A DNA stretch of 64,000 nt from CBDDFN01 sp965227065 (GTDB lineage: Bacteria; Pseudomonadota; Alphaproteobacteria; SPJN01), in contig CBDDFN010000003.1 of assembly GCA_965227065.1 (NCBI GenBank), forward strand, positions 1 through 64,000. Reading direction: 5' to 3'. A model generated the notes under the pieces. That model saw nothing but the letters and a program-made list of their open reading frames with translations. It was not told where the DNA came from and did no database searches. Below are positions 36,413 through 44,763 of the stretch, piece by piece; position 1 is the first letter of the stretch, and the number at the start of each line of letters is the position of its first letter. Position numbers and translations under genes: made by a program.

Positions 36413-36441
36413 GATATAGGCCAGCTTGCATCCCAGCGCAA
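36413..36441 (-). promoter_or_regulatory. Predicted promoter of the leuL-leuA transcript
   Basis: -35 TTGCGC (36441-36436), 17-bp spacer and -10 TATATC (36418-36413) predict a transcript start near 36406, giving a 208-nt leader before leuA with leuL at its 5' end. Confidence 0.55.
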
Positions 36442-36491
36442 GACACATTTGCGGCAGCGCGGGGGCTCAAGCCCCGGCAGCGTGAGCGACA

Positions 36492-36836
36492 TTAATGATC
36501 AACCAGCACCCATTCACCGTCGCGCCACACAAAGCGCGCGCTGGCGGCATCATTGGCGCTGCGCTGATTGCCTTGCGGATCAACCAGCCGTTCTGAGAAA
36601 TGACATTCAAATTTGGCGGCCGCGACGGGATTGCAGCCCAGAGAATCAATTTCGCGTTTGAGTGGCAATGCCCGGCCCTCCAGGGGCTGGTGATGGACTT
36701 GACGCTCTTGATCCATCAGCGCGGCAATCATGGCTCCGTCGGGACCACTGCCATATTCCGGTTTCTTGTCGAACCGGTAATGGGCATAGCCCAGAAGGGC
36801 TGCAATCACTGCGAAGACAAAAATGTTCGCGCGCAT
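36492..36836 (-). CDS. Small membrane-anchored hypothetical protein, paralogue of neighbour
   Basis: A 114-aa protein with one N-terminal membrane helix (IFVFAVIAALLGYAHY) and a periplasmic domain. The C-terminal half has Cys-x(n)-KFECHFS and ends FVWRDGEWVLVDH, the same pattern as the 135-aa protein at 36955-37362 (Cys, FECRFS, WLVD). The two therefore look like a tandem duplication. A longer frame to 36983 exists, but the membrane start at ATG 36836 is more natural. Function unknown. Confidence 0.6.
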   Translation of the reverse strand: MRANIFVFAVIAALLGYAHYRFDKKPEYGSGPDGAMIAALMDQERQVHHQPLEGRALPLKREIDSLGCNPVAAAKFECHFSERLVDPQGNQRSANDAASARFVWRDGEWVLVDH

Positions 36837-36954
36837 AACGCCACTTACTCCACACGCATTTATCCAACACCTCTTTTTGGATGTTGTTGAAGAGAGAGTA
36901 GGAAGCAGGGGAAAACAAAACGTTAATGCGAATTTCGAAAAAGCGTTAACCGCC

Positions 36955-37362
36955 CTAAAGCAAATCAACCAGCCAGACACCATTGTGATATTTGAGCTTG
37001 GCGGCGACCACCTGGCTTTTCAAAAAGCTCTTCTGGGCCTTGAGATAGGGGGAGACCGAAAAGCGGCACTCAAAGGTCGCCGACTGGCCCTCAGTGCAGC
37101 GGATCGAGCTCACCGTATAGCCCAGCTTGCCATCAAGGGCGGGATCAATACCGACACGGGTGTGGAGCTGATATTCAAAAAAACGCTGCTCCATGATCGC
37201 CTGCAAGACCGCGCGGGTGGGTTCTGGCCGGCCTTCCACCACGCCATGGGCTTGGTCGGCCGCGCGCCGCTCAGCCTGGATAAAGCCCAGCATAAATGCG
37301 CCGCCGACAATCAGCAGCAGCGCAACAACAATCACCCAGACGCGAAACGGGATGTGAGGCAT
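36955..37362 (-). CDS. Small membrane-anchored hypothetical protein
   Basis: A 135-aa protein with one N-terminal membrane helix (VWVIVVALLLIVGGAFMLG), a charged segment, and a C-terminal domain with IRCTEGQSATFECRFS, so two Cys that could form a disulphide, ending YHNGVWLVDLL. It resembles the next protein leftward (36492-36836) in layout and motif. It lies 24 bp downstream of the MFS gene on the same strand. Function unknown. Confidence 0.65.
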   Translation of the reverse strand: MPHIPFRVWVIVVALLLIVGGAFMLGFIQAERRAADQAHGVVEGRPEPTRAVLQAIMEQRFFEYQLHTRVGIDPALDGKLGYTVSSIRCTEGQSATFECRFSVSPYLKAQKSFLKSQVVAAKLKYHNGVWLVDLL

Positions 37363-37386
37363 GACGGGCCACCCCGGATTGAAACT

Positions 37387-38652
37387 TCAGACCGTCCGCT
37401 CATAGCGCGTTCTGGTTAACACGCCAACAACGATCATCAGGGTGACCACCGACAGGCCGGCGGCCAGCCAATAGGGCGCGCCGGGCAGATAGGTGATGGC
37501 ATCGGCGCCGGTAAACAGGTTGAAAGTGCGCGTCATAACGAGCGGCGCGACAATCATGGTGAGCGACATGACGCTGGTGATCGCGCCCTGCATCTCGCCT
37601 TGCTGATTGGCAGGCAAAGTGCGCGAAATGATCGCCTTGAGTGCGGGGTTGACCAATCCGATCAGCGAAAAGGGAATGATCATCGCCACCATCACCCATT
37701 CATTGGGCGCGGCGGCAAATCCGGCAAAGCCAATCACCATCATGATCAGGCCGAAGATCGCCACCTGGGGTTCGGAATAGCGTTTGAGCGCAAAGGGCAG
37801 AACCAGGCTCATCACAATGACCATGCAGATGCCGACAAAGGCCATGGACAGGCCGACCGCCTGCCCGCCCCAGCCAAATTTCTCGCGCGCGTAATAGGCC
37901 CACACTGAGGGGTTGGCATCATGGGCGAACTGAAAAAACACAAAGGCAATCAACAGCCCCAGAACCATCGGGTTCTTGCTCATCACCATCAAGGAACCGA
38001 CCGGATTGGATCGCCACAACACAAAGGCGCGGCGATTATCAGGCGACAGGGTTTCAGGCAGTACAATCACACCGGCGATCAACGTGATGATGACCAACCC
38101 TGCTGCGGCATAAAAAGGCGCATATAAGCCAAACTGGGCCATGATCACCCCGCCCAAAGCGGGCCCGACAATGAAGCCAAGCCCCCACGCCGCCCCGATC
38201 AATCCGAAATAGCGCGCGCGTTCGTCCGGTTCGGTCACATCGGCAATAAAGGCATTGGCGGTCACCGCCGTAGAGCCCGCCGCCCCGGCAATGGCGCGGC
38301 CGATCAACAGCACGGTAATGCCGCTTAACCCGACAAAACCCGCCACGCTGGCGGCATTGGCAAGTAACAGATAATCGATGGAAAGCGCGGTCAGCGCGAT
38401 CAACAAGACCGGGCGGCGGCCATAGCGATCACTTAAATTGCCCATGACGGGGGCGAAAAAGAACGCCATGAGTGCATAGATCGATATCATCCAGCCGCCG
38501 TCAACGGCCGCCTGGCTCAAATCCTGGCCGCCCAGCTTCACCAGCAGATCGGGCAGCACCGGAATGATAAATCCAAAGCCGACCGTTTCCAGAAAAACCG
38601 TGGTCAAAACAAATCCCAGCGCTGCGCGCCGGTTGGACACCATTTCGGACAT
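37387..38652 (-). CDS. MFS transporter, TetA-like (TCR/Tet family)
   Basis: A 421-aa, twelve-helix major facilitator. The loop 2-3 motif is GNLSDRYGRRPVLLIAL and helix 5 has GLGFIVGPALGG, both as in the DHA1 drug:proton antiporters with TetA. Whether it exports tetracycline cannot be read from the sequence; many chromosomal members export other compounds. ATG 38652 has a G-rich ribosome site; ATG 38643 is also possible. No TetR regulator is adjacent. Confidence 0.87.
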   Translation of the reverse strand: MSEMVSNRRAALGFVLTTVFLETVGFGFIIPVLPDLLVKLGGQDLSQAAVDGGWMISIYALMAFFFAPVMGNLSDRYGRRPVLLIALTALSIDYLLLANAASVAGFVGLSGITVLLIGRAIAGAAGSTAVTANAFIADVTEPDERARYFGLIGAAWGLGFIVGPALGGVIMAQFGLYAPFYAAAGLVIITLIAGVIVLPETLSPDNRRAFVLWRSNPVGSLMVMSKNPMVLGLLIAFVFFQFAHDANPSVWAYYAREKFGWGGQAVGLSMAFVGICMVIVMSLVLPFALKRYSEPQVAIFGLIMMVIGFAGFAAAPNEWVMVAMIIPFSLIGLVNPALKAIISRTLPANQQGEMQGAITSVMSLTMIVAPLVMTRTFNLFTGADAITYLPGAPYWLAAGLSVVTLMIVVGVLTRTRYERTV

Positions 38653-38741
38653 GCCCCACCCCCAATTGTTCATTTAATGTTCTAGTGGCTCTTTGGGCGC
38701 GGGTCAATCATGATGGCATTGATTTCAAGAAAGGTTGATCC

Positions 38742-39383
38742 ATGCTACGCGCGCTTCCCTTCACCTTTCTGGCAGGCCTTGTTGCCCCCGCCCTTGCCTG
38801 GGCCTGCCTCAGCGCCGGAGACCCGGCTTTGTTCGGCACCTATGATTATGTGACAAGCCGGCAGGCAAGCGATGTAGCCGCCACTGCCGACTGGGCCGCT
38901 TCGCCGCCTGTATCGGCCATCTCGATGGGGGAAGCGGGCCTCGTCTGGCATGATGGGTCTCAGTGCTCAACAGGATGGTCAAGCGTGAAACGCGACGCGC
39001 CCACCATCAATGGACACGATCCCATACTCGCCGATAGCCAGATCCTGCCCGCCCGCGATGGGGCCCCTGACGCCCGCACCAATCAGGGCTATGACATTGT
39101 GTGCGGCCAGACGCTGGTTGGGCGGCTGACCCGCATTGATGGCCGTGTGATTGCAGTGAGTTCGGCAAACGGAGCCAGCATTCACCTGTTTCAAAAAGAG
39201 CTCAGCAAGGATGAGCGCAACCGCATAAGTGACGCGCTCAACCGCTTCAAGTTTCTGGAGACGTCCGCGCCTGATGCAGATACGCTCAATCGCGCGCTTG
39301 GCTTTTACCTTGACTATCGCGGCGTCCCCTACCGGTTCGCCGCGCCGGTCATCACCGAAAACCTGATGGAAGATTTGAAATAA
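38742..39383 (+). CDS. Secreted hypothetical protein
   Basis: A 213-aa protein with a clear signal peptide (LPFTFLAGLVAPALAWA) and at least three Cys in the mature part (CLSAGD, SQCSTGW, DIVCGQTL). The C-terminal region is helical, with KELSKDERNRISDALNRFKF. AAAGG precedes ATG 38742. It heads a rightward group of three secreted or unknown genes up to 41670. No family recognised. Confidence 0.7.
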   Translation: MLRALPFTFLAGLVAPALAWACLSAGDPALFGTYDYVTSRQASDVAATADWAASPPVSAISMGEAGLVWHDGSQCSTGWSSVKRDAPTINGHDPILADSQILPARDGAPDARTNQGYDIVCGQTLVGRLTRIDGRVIAVSSANGASIHLFQKELSKDERNRISDALNRFKFLETSAPDADTLNRALGFYLDYRGVPYRFAAPVITENLMEDLK

Positions 39384-39421
39384 CAGGTGCGAGCAAGCGC
39401 CATACGTCTTGGGGGAGACAC

Positions 39422-41366
39422 ATGATAACCGTCATCGAATTCGCAAAGGGCTCAGCCACCGTATGCGCGCTTTCTCTCGCGCTGATCGCAAGTGCGGGGT
39501 GCTGGTCCGGATCGGCCCTCGCTCAGAAAAGCGCTGCCGATATTTTGAACGATCTGGGCAAGGACGCAGACAGTTCACAAGATGTCGGGAAAGATGACGG
39601 CAATCGGGCCGCTCCTCCCGCTGATCCCCCGCAGCGTGGGAACGGTTCGGCGGCGCGAATGCATGACGGTGAACAAGTCAGCGACCATGTCTTGGTCGAT
39701 CTCGATCGCTGGGGTTGGGAAGGCTATTGGAATGTCACTTTCCATGACGCCCCGAAAGCGGGTCAGACACGCACAGCGGTCATGCGGCTGTCCCGCGCGC
39801 GGGAACCAAACCGGCTTGATCCGTCCAAAACGGGCTATCTGATCTTTCCTCACATGGCCACGGGAAACTACGATATCGAAGGTCAATATTGGGCTGACCC
39901 CACACAACCTGAAAAGCACTACAGAATTTATTCCGAACTTGATGCCAGCAAAACCGGGCCGACGGGCGGGGTCTATACCGGTTCCCGGCTGGTCTACAAT
40001 GTCAGCGTTCAAGACCTTCGTCAGCGGGTCGAGTTCTGGCTGTCCCGCGACGGCAATCCCGACGTCATGTATGGCCGGTGGTACGACGATCACCGCGGCA
40101 GCGAGAAATCGGGAACGGCAACATTTGAACGGATCAAACCTGAGCTAAGGGAAACACATTTTTATTCCCTTGAGACCAGCAAGATCAGTCCCGCCAACCA
40201 AATTGGCCGGGTCAAAATACAATACACCAAGCACACCCAGGACAATCTGCTACGCTTTCATACGGACCAACCCGCTTTTCGGGTTCATTTGCTGTATGCC
40301 GGCTTTCCCCCCGCTCCACCCCCGCGGCCTTCTTGTTCGCGCAATTTCGCCCTACGGAACAAAAATCTATAGCCCACAATGGGGAAAAGAATGTGAACCG
40401 GTCACACCCGCGCCAGACCTGACTTGCGTAAATCTCGACATCAAGCTGTTCACGCACCTTCAGGAAGGCTGGCACATTATCCGCATCGACAATGATGACG
40501 TCTATTACTGGCTGGAGCTGGAAGGGCTTGAGGATGACAGCGCCTTCACGCTTCAACTCAATCACTGGGACAGCAAGGAAACGGTTTCAACCGGCAGGCG
40601 GCGCGGAGCAACAGCGCAAACCACGCTTGACGGCGATCACCCTTTCAAGCTTCGCGTCGTGCTTAAAGAGCCCTCTAACCTGCCGCAGCGCATTGCGCAT
40701 ATGCACTGGAAAGGTGGTGGATACAGCGTCGTTCTTCACCGCTCCGATGATGGCAAAGCCTATGTCTCCGACCCGCTATTGCTGACCCATGCACAAAATC
40801 GCAATGCGCGCTGGTCCGCCATCACCTCCCCCAAGGAATCCGGCATATGGCCCGCCCCAAACCCCCAATTGCTTGCGCGGCTCGATGGCACTTGGCGGTT
40901 GCGCGAAGAATTTGATGATGATGCGCCCGATCTGGGTTTTGCCGAAATTTCCGACAAAGGCACGGGTATAAATCTGGTTCGGCAGATCAACCGGTTTGTT
41001 CAGCAAGGCTGGAGTATTCAACAAACCGGCTTCATCAAATCCGATGACGGCTCACGCGACCAGATCCTGCTGCGCTTTGGCCTGCCCGTTGATGACAAGC
41101 TGCCCGCAGCATTGCAGAGCGATGCGCCGCCCGCAATCCTCATCCCCGTTCCACCCGAAGTGACCGAAATCCCGATCAGCCATCTCGACAAGGCGATCAT
41201 TGCCAGGGTCGAACAGCCCATGGCGCGGCTTCATCCAGATCTTTACTACCAACTTCGCATCAAGGATGCCGAAACCCTGGTCGGTTCAGGATGGATTGTC
41301 GGGCTTGATGGAGTCCGGAAGGAGCTGGGCCGCATGGTTTGGCAACGCGCGCCCGGGGCTGACTAA
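39422..41366 (+). pseudogene. Large secreted hypothetical protein, one frameshift
   Basis: A protein of about 647 aa that reads through after removing one C from the C6 run at 40307-40312; the join then reads GFPPLHPRGLLVRAISPYG. An N-terminal signal (LSLALIASAGCWSGSALAQ) is followed by a Pro/Asp-rich linker and then by repeated beta-rich segments such as DLDRWGWEGYWNVTF, DDDVYYWLELEGL-like stretches and WSIQQTGFIKSDDGS, suggesting several beta-sandwich modules. GGGGGAG lies before ATG 39422. It is 38 bp after the first secreted gene and 1 bp before the next. No family recognised. Confidence 0.65.
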
Positions 41367-41367
41367 A

Positions 41368-41670
41368 ATGACGGCAACCGCACCGGTCTGGTGGGTCGAC
41401 CTTAAAGCCTATCCTCATGTGATCTGGGCGCATCTGCGGATCAATGATCATGGCGAGATCACCGTGCTGACCGTGCAGGGGGCGATGCATGAATTCGACG
41501 CGCTGGACGAAGCGATCAGCTATTTGCGCGCGCAAGCCTACCGCCCGGCAGCGGAGATCGCCTCGGCCGAACTGGCACTGATGGGAATTGATACCCTAAC
41601 CCCGCCGCCCGAAACGGGCTACTTCACCGATTTGTTGCCCCTGATGCGCCAGGCTGCAGGACTTGAGTGA
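41368..41670 (+). CDS. Hypothetical protein coupled to the secreted protein gene
   Basis: A 100-aa soluble protein with no signal: APVWWVDLKAYPHVIW at the start, then a beta-beta-helix pattern (ITVLTVQGAMHEFDALDEAI). The ATG lies 1 bp after the preceding stop (TAAAATG), so translation is coupled. A longer frame upstream lies inside the neighbour and is not used. Function unknown. Confidence 0.65.
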   Translation: MTATAPVWWVDLKAYPHVIWAHLRINDHGEITVLTVQGAMHEFDALDEAISYLRAQAYRPAAEIASAELALMGIDTLTPPPETGYFTDLLPLMRQAAGLE

Positions 41671-41692
41671 CCGCCTGGCGCACCTCTTCACA

Positions 41693-42070
41693 TCAAGCGG
41701 ATTGAAGAATTTCGATCACCTGGGGGTCGGAGAGGAAACGGCGCAAAACTTCTGAGATCGGCGCGTTCAGCTGATCCTCAAATTCGCCGAACTTGCCATG
41801 CGATTCCGCATAGTCGATCCGATTGCGGTAAACTTCCTGTCCTGACCGGACAATCGTGAAGGTGATCGACAAGCTCCATTCAGAGGTAAAGCCCAGATCG
41901 CCGACGCGGAATTTGTTGATTGTTCCACCAATGATAGGGTCGTTGCCCTCACCCACCGTCACACCACCGCGCTGTAATTCGGCCACCATGGCATTGCGAA
42001 TGTAAGCAGCAACCGGCGTATCGATTTTGACCGCTCCGACCGCGCTGTTATTGATCTGATTTTCGCTCAC
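41693..42070 (-). CDS. Hypothetical protein, start uncertain, paralogue of neighbour
   Basis: At least 125 aa from GTG 42070. The same frame continues upstream with protein-like sequence (YGLRTFVYEPFVAGE) that aligns with AIGPVVYQAAENG of the neighbour at 42164-42673, but it hits TGA at 42136-42134 without an ATG or GTG start. An ATG in another frame at 42115 has a good ribosome site (GAGGG). Either the signal-peptide region has been shifted out of frame or the protein is truncated. The core pattern IIGGTINKF, SLSITFTIVRSGQEVYRN and SEVLRRFLSDPQV matches the neighbour, suggesting tandem duplication. Confidence 0.55.
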   Translation of the reverse strand: MSENQINNSAVGAVKIDTPVAAYIRNAMVAELQRGGVTVGEGNDPIIGGTINKFRVGDLGFTSEWSLSITFTIVRSGQEVYRNRIDYAESHGKFGEFEDQLNAPISEVLRRFLSDPQVIEILQSA

Positions 42071-42163
42071 TTCGCCGGCAACAAACGGCTCATAAACAAA
42101 AGTGCGCAGGCCATACAGTCCCTCACACTCCGGTCAAGCGTGGGCCTCCGCAATCAGCGAACC

Positions 42164-42673
42164 TTAGTCCCCCGCCGCATAAAACAGCGCGAGGGCTTTC
42201 GGGTCTTCGAGGAAATCCTCGATCAGCTCTTCCATCATGCGGCTGACAGGCTCGGCCACTTGCAAGACGGTGCGCGGATAGGTGAGGTCCGACTTATAGG
42301 TCTCAGAAAAGATTTCTCCATCCGCTTTCTTCACTGAGAAACGGACCTTCATGAGCCCGGTGAGCGAGCTGTCAATCTCATCGACCCACAAGGTATCAAT
42401 CCGGCTGTGAATAGAAAGCGCCGCATCGGCGCTTTGGGGTATGTCCCGGTCTTTGAGGCCCCTCCGCAAATGCTCAGCGAGATACTCTGCAATATCGACG
42501 CTCAAATTAGCGGGTGGACCGATCGACCGGCGCACCTGATGGGGCCTGACCCGGCCGTTTTCGGCCGCCTGGTAGACGACCGGCCCGATGGCGATTTCAG
42601 CGCGCGCTGGTGGTGCTGCAAACTCTGTGGCGCTGAACACAATCGCTGCAATGGCTAAAATACTGTGGCGCAA
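42164..42673 (-). CDS. Exported hypothetical protein
   Basis: A 169-aa protein with a signal peptide (LAIAAIVFSATEFAAPPARA). The mature part begins IAIGPVVYQ and has the sequence order VDIAEYLAEHLRRGL, ALSIHSRIDTLWVDE, LMKVRFSVKKADGEIF and MMEELIEDFLEDPKAL, the same as in the next gene leftward. The layout recalls small periplasmic lipoprotein-like proteins that act on envelope assembly, but no family is recognised. Confidence 0.68.
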   Translation of the reverse strand: MRHSILAIAAIVFSATEFAAPPARAEIAIGPVVYQAAENGRVRPHQVRRSIGPPANLSVDIAEYLAEHLRRGLKDRDIPQSADAALSIHSRIDTLWVDEIDSSLTGLMKVRFSVKKADGEIFSETYKSDLTYPRTVLQVAEPVSRMMEELIEDFLEDPKALALFYAAGD

Positions 42674-42771
42674 ATCATTTCTCCTTTGCGCCCCCTCCCG
42701 TCAGCATATTGAAACCCGCCCCGGCCCGGTTCCGCAACCCACCTCACCAAAGCGTGTTTGAACAAATCTGA

Positions 42772-42794
42772 TTGACACTAAACGAACGTTTAGT
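42772..42794 (+). promoter_or_regulatory. Promoter/operator of the second TetR-DUF2236 unit
   Basis: TTGACA (42772-42777) overlaps the inverted repeat ACTAAACG-AA-CGTTTAGT (42777-42794), perfect 8-bp arms with a 2-bp centre, typical in size for a TetR operator. The TetR ATG follows at 42807 with no Shine-Dalgarno, so the message may be leaderless. Confidence 0.65.
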
Positions 42795-42806
42795 AAGCTT
42801 TTCCCC

Positions 42807-43424
42807 ATGAGACCGCTGACACCGATTCCCCGCGCGCATATGCTCAACACGGCAGCTGAGCTGTTTGCCACCCATGGCTATGCAGCAACCTCAATGCGCA
42901 AGCTGGCCACCGCGCTTGGCATTACGCCCGCCGCGCTCTACCACCATTTCGCTTCCAAAGACGCGCTCTATGATGCGGTGCTGGAAGCAACCTTTCGCGC
43001 ACCGGCTGAACCCATGGCGGCGGTGCTGGCCGCGCCGGGCCCCGATGCGCAAAAGCTGCGTGCGCTGATCCGGCTGGGGATCGATATGATTGAGGCTCAC
43101 CCGGTCGGCGTGCGCCTGATGCGCCGGGAATTGATGGAAAATGATCCCAGCCGCCTGCACCGCGTTCTGGATGAGAATTTCAACGCCCCGCTGACGCTGA
43201 TGCTGGGCTTTATCGGACGGCTGTTTGACGATCATGACCCGATCCTGGTGACCGGCGCAATCGGCTCGCTGTTGCTGGGCTTTTATGAACTGCGCCCCAT
43301 CCAGAAAAGCTTGACAGGCGGCGCGCCCCTGCCCGGCCCCGAGGCACTGACCGACACAATCGTTTCTCTCATCGAGAACGGCTTTCCCAAAAAACAAACC
43401 CAACAGAAGGCAAACCGACAATGA
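42807..43424 (+). CDS. TetR/AcrR family transcriptional regulator
   Basis: A 205-aa regulator. The helix-turn-helix covers about residues 8-55: MLNTAAELFATHGY, MRKLATALGITPAALYHHF and SKDALYDAVLEA. It overlaps the Lcp-like oxygenase gene by ATGA, so the regulator and the oxygenase are one coupled unit. The operator at 42777-42794 is immediately upstream, so autoregulation is likely. No ribosome site is visible before the ATG. Confidence 0.9.
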   Translation: MRPLTPIPRAHMLNTAAELFATHGYAATSMRKLATALGITPAALYHHFASKDALYDAVLEATFRAPAEPMAAVLAAPGPDAQKLRALIRLGIDMIEAHPVGVRLMRRELMENDPSRLHRVLDENFNAPLTLMLGFIGRLFDDHDPILVTGAIGSLLLGFYELRPIQKSLTGGAPLPGPEALTDTIVSLIENGFPKKQTQQKANRQ

Positions 43425-44674
43425 GCACTGTGCACCCCAAACGCCCCGGCCATTTCAAAAAACGCGAATTCGGCTTTTTCACCCATCGCAATGCCCGGAT
43501 CGTCAAGCTGTTGACCGGCGCCAATATTGAACCGACCGAAAAACATTATGATGATTATGCGCGCATGTGCTGGGAGGGTGATCCGCTGGCCGATGCGGTG
43601 GTGGACTGGTTCCGCGAGGTGAGTTTCGTCAAAGGCCGGGCGATGATCGAACAGGCGCTCGACCACGGGATTGAGAGCCTCGACAATCCCCCGCAATGTC
43701 TGATCGATCTGTTTGCCCAGGTGGACAAGGACCCCTTCTGGCTTGACCGTGACCTGCTGGCTGAAGGCGCACAGGCCATTCACCGCTCCGGCCCGCTTGG
43801 CCTGTTCGTGCTGGGCGACATTGCGCTGATGGGCGGCTATGCCATTTCAAGCGTGATGAACAAATCGCTCGTCTTCACCGGGGCGCTGGAAGACAACAGC
43901 CAGGGCCGTCTGGCCGAAACCGGCAAATGGTGGATGGATGTTACATCCGAAGGCGGGCTTGACCGCTTTGGCAAAGGCACCCGCACCACCGTGCTGGTGC
44001 GCATCATGCACGCCATGGTGCGGATGCGCCTCAGAAAGCATGAGGGCTGGGATTTTGAAGAGTTGGGCATGCCGATCAGTCAGGCCCACATGCTCTCCAC
44101 CAATATGGCCTTTGGCGTTTTGTTCATCCAGATGACCAATATTCTGGGCGTGCGCTATTCCAAACGCGAGCGCAAGGCGATGATGCATTTGTGGCGCTAT
44201 GCCGGCATGCTGGGCGGCATTGATGAAGCCTATAATTTTGAAAGCGAAGTTGAGGGTCTGCGCGTCTTGTGGCTGTCGGCGACGAGCCAGCCGCCTGCTG
44301 ATGAAGACGCGATAGCGCTTGCCAATGCGCTTTTGGATGTCTCGCCTTTTGAAGGCATTGGCGGGCGCTATGAGCAGCGCCTCAAAGACGCGGTCATCGG
44401 CCTGCGTCTGGGCCTCACCCAGATGGGCGGCCCTGGAATGCTGCGCGATCTTCAATTGCCTGCCGACAAAGCCTGGCGCTGGTCGCCTTTGGCTATTCGA
44501 GCCGGCTTTACTGCACTCGAACTCGGCCGCGCGGTCATTCCCGGCGGCAAGCGGCTTCAGGCCAAAGTGGGCCGGGGCATTCTCGATGCCATGCAAAATG
44601 CCCGCCCGCGCGAGGAAGCCAAGTTCAAGCCCGTCGATGACCTCAAGCATGATGTGAAAATGGCAGCGGAGTGA
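43421..44674 (+). CDS. Oxygenase MpaB family protein (DUF2236), Lcp-like
   Basis: A 417-aa DUF2236 protein closer to latex-clearing protein Lcp than the other copy in this window. The Lcp-type core is visible: KGTRTTVLVRIMHAMVRMRL with Arg, Thr and His in the order of the haem pocket, then WDFEELGMPISQAHMLSTN. Lcp cleaves polyisoprene with a haem b cofactor and O2; here there is no obvious secretion signal, so an intracellular isoprenoid or other substrate is more likely. Coupled to the TetR upstream. It converges on the lipoprotein gene with a short repeat in the gap. Confidence 0.85.
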   Translation: MSTVHPKRPGHFKKREFGFFTHRNARIVKLLTGANIEPTEKHYDDYARMCWEGDPLADAVVDWFREVSFVKGRAMIEQALDHGIESLDNPPQCLIDLFAQVDKDPFWLDRDLLAEGAQAIHRSGPLGLFVLGDIALMGGYAISSVMNKSLVFTGALEDNSQGRLAETGKWWMDVTSEGGLDRFGKGTRTTVLVRIMHAMVRMRLRKHEGWDFEELGMPISQAHMLSTNMAFGVLFIQMTNILGVRYSKRERKAMMHLWRYAGMLGGIDEAYNFESEVEGLRVLWLSATSQPPADEDAIALANALLDVSPFEGIGGRYEQRLKDAVIGLRLGLTQMGGPGMLRDLQLPADKAWRWSPLAIRAGFTALELGRAVIPGGKRLQAKVGRGILDAMQNARPREEAKFKPVDDLKHDVKMAAE

Positions 44675-44706
44675 ATAAGGCGTTTGTCGCGCTACTGCCC
44701 ATAATC

Positions 44707-44749
44707 GTCATCCCGGATGTCGGGTCTGTTGACCCTCCTCCGGGGTGAC
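44707..44749. repeat. Short form of the interspersed inverted repeat, copy D
   Basis: GTCATCCCGG (44707-44716) and CCGGGGTGAC (44740-44749) form the outer arms (one mismatch) with an inner GGGTC-TGTT-GACCC hairpin. The ends match the larger copies at 5474, 45930 and 51411. It again fills a convergent gene gap. Confidence 0.6.
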
Positions 44750-44763
44750 GGTTGGTGATGCGA

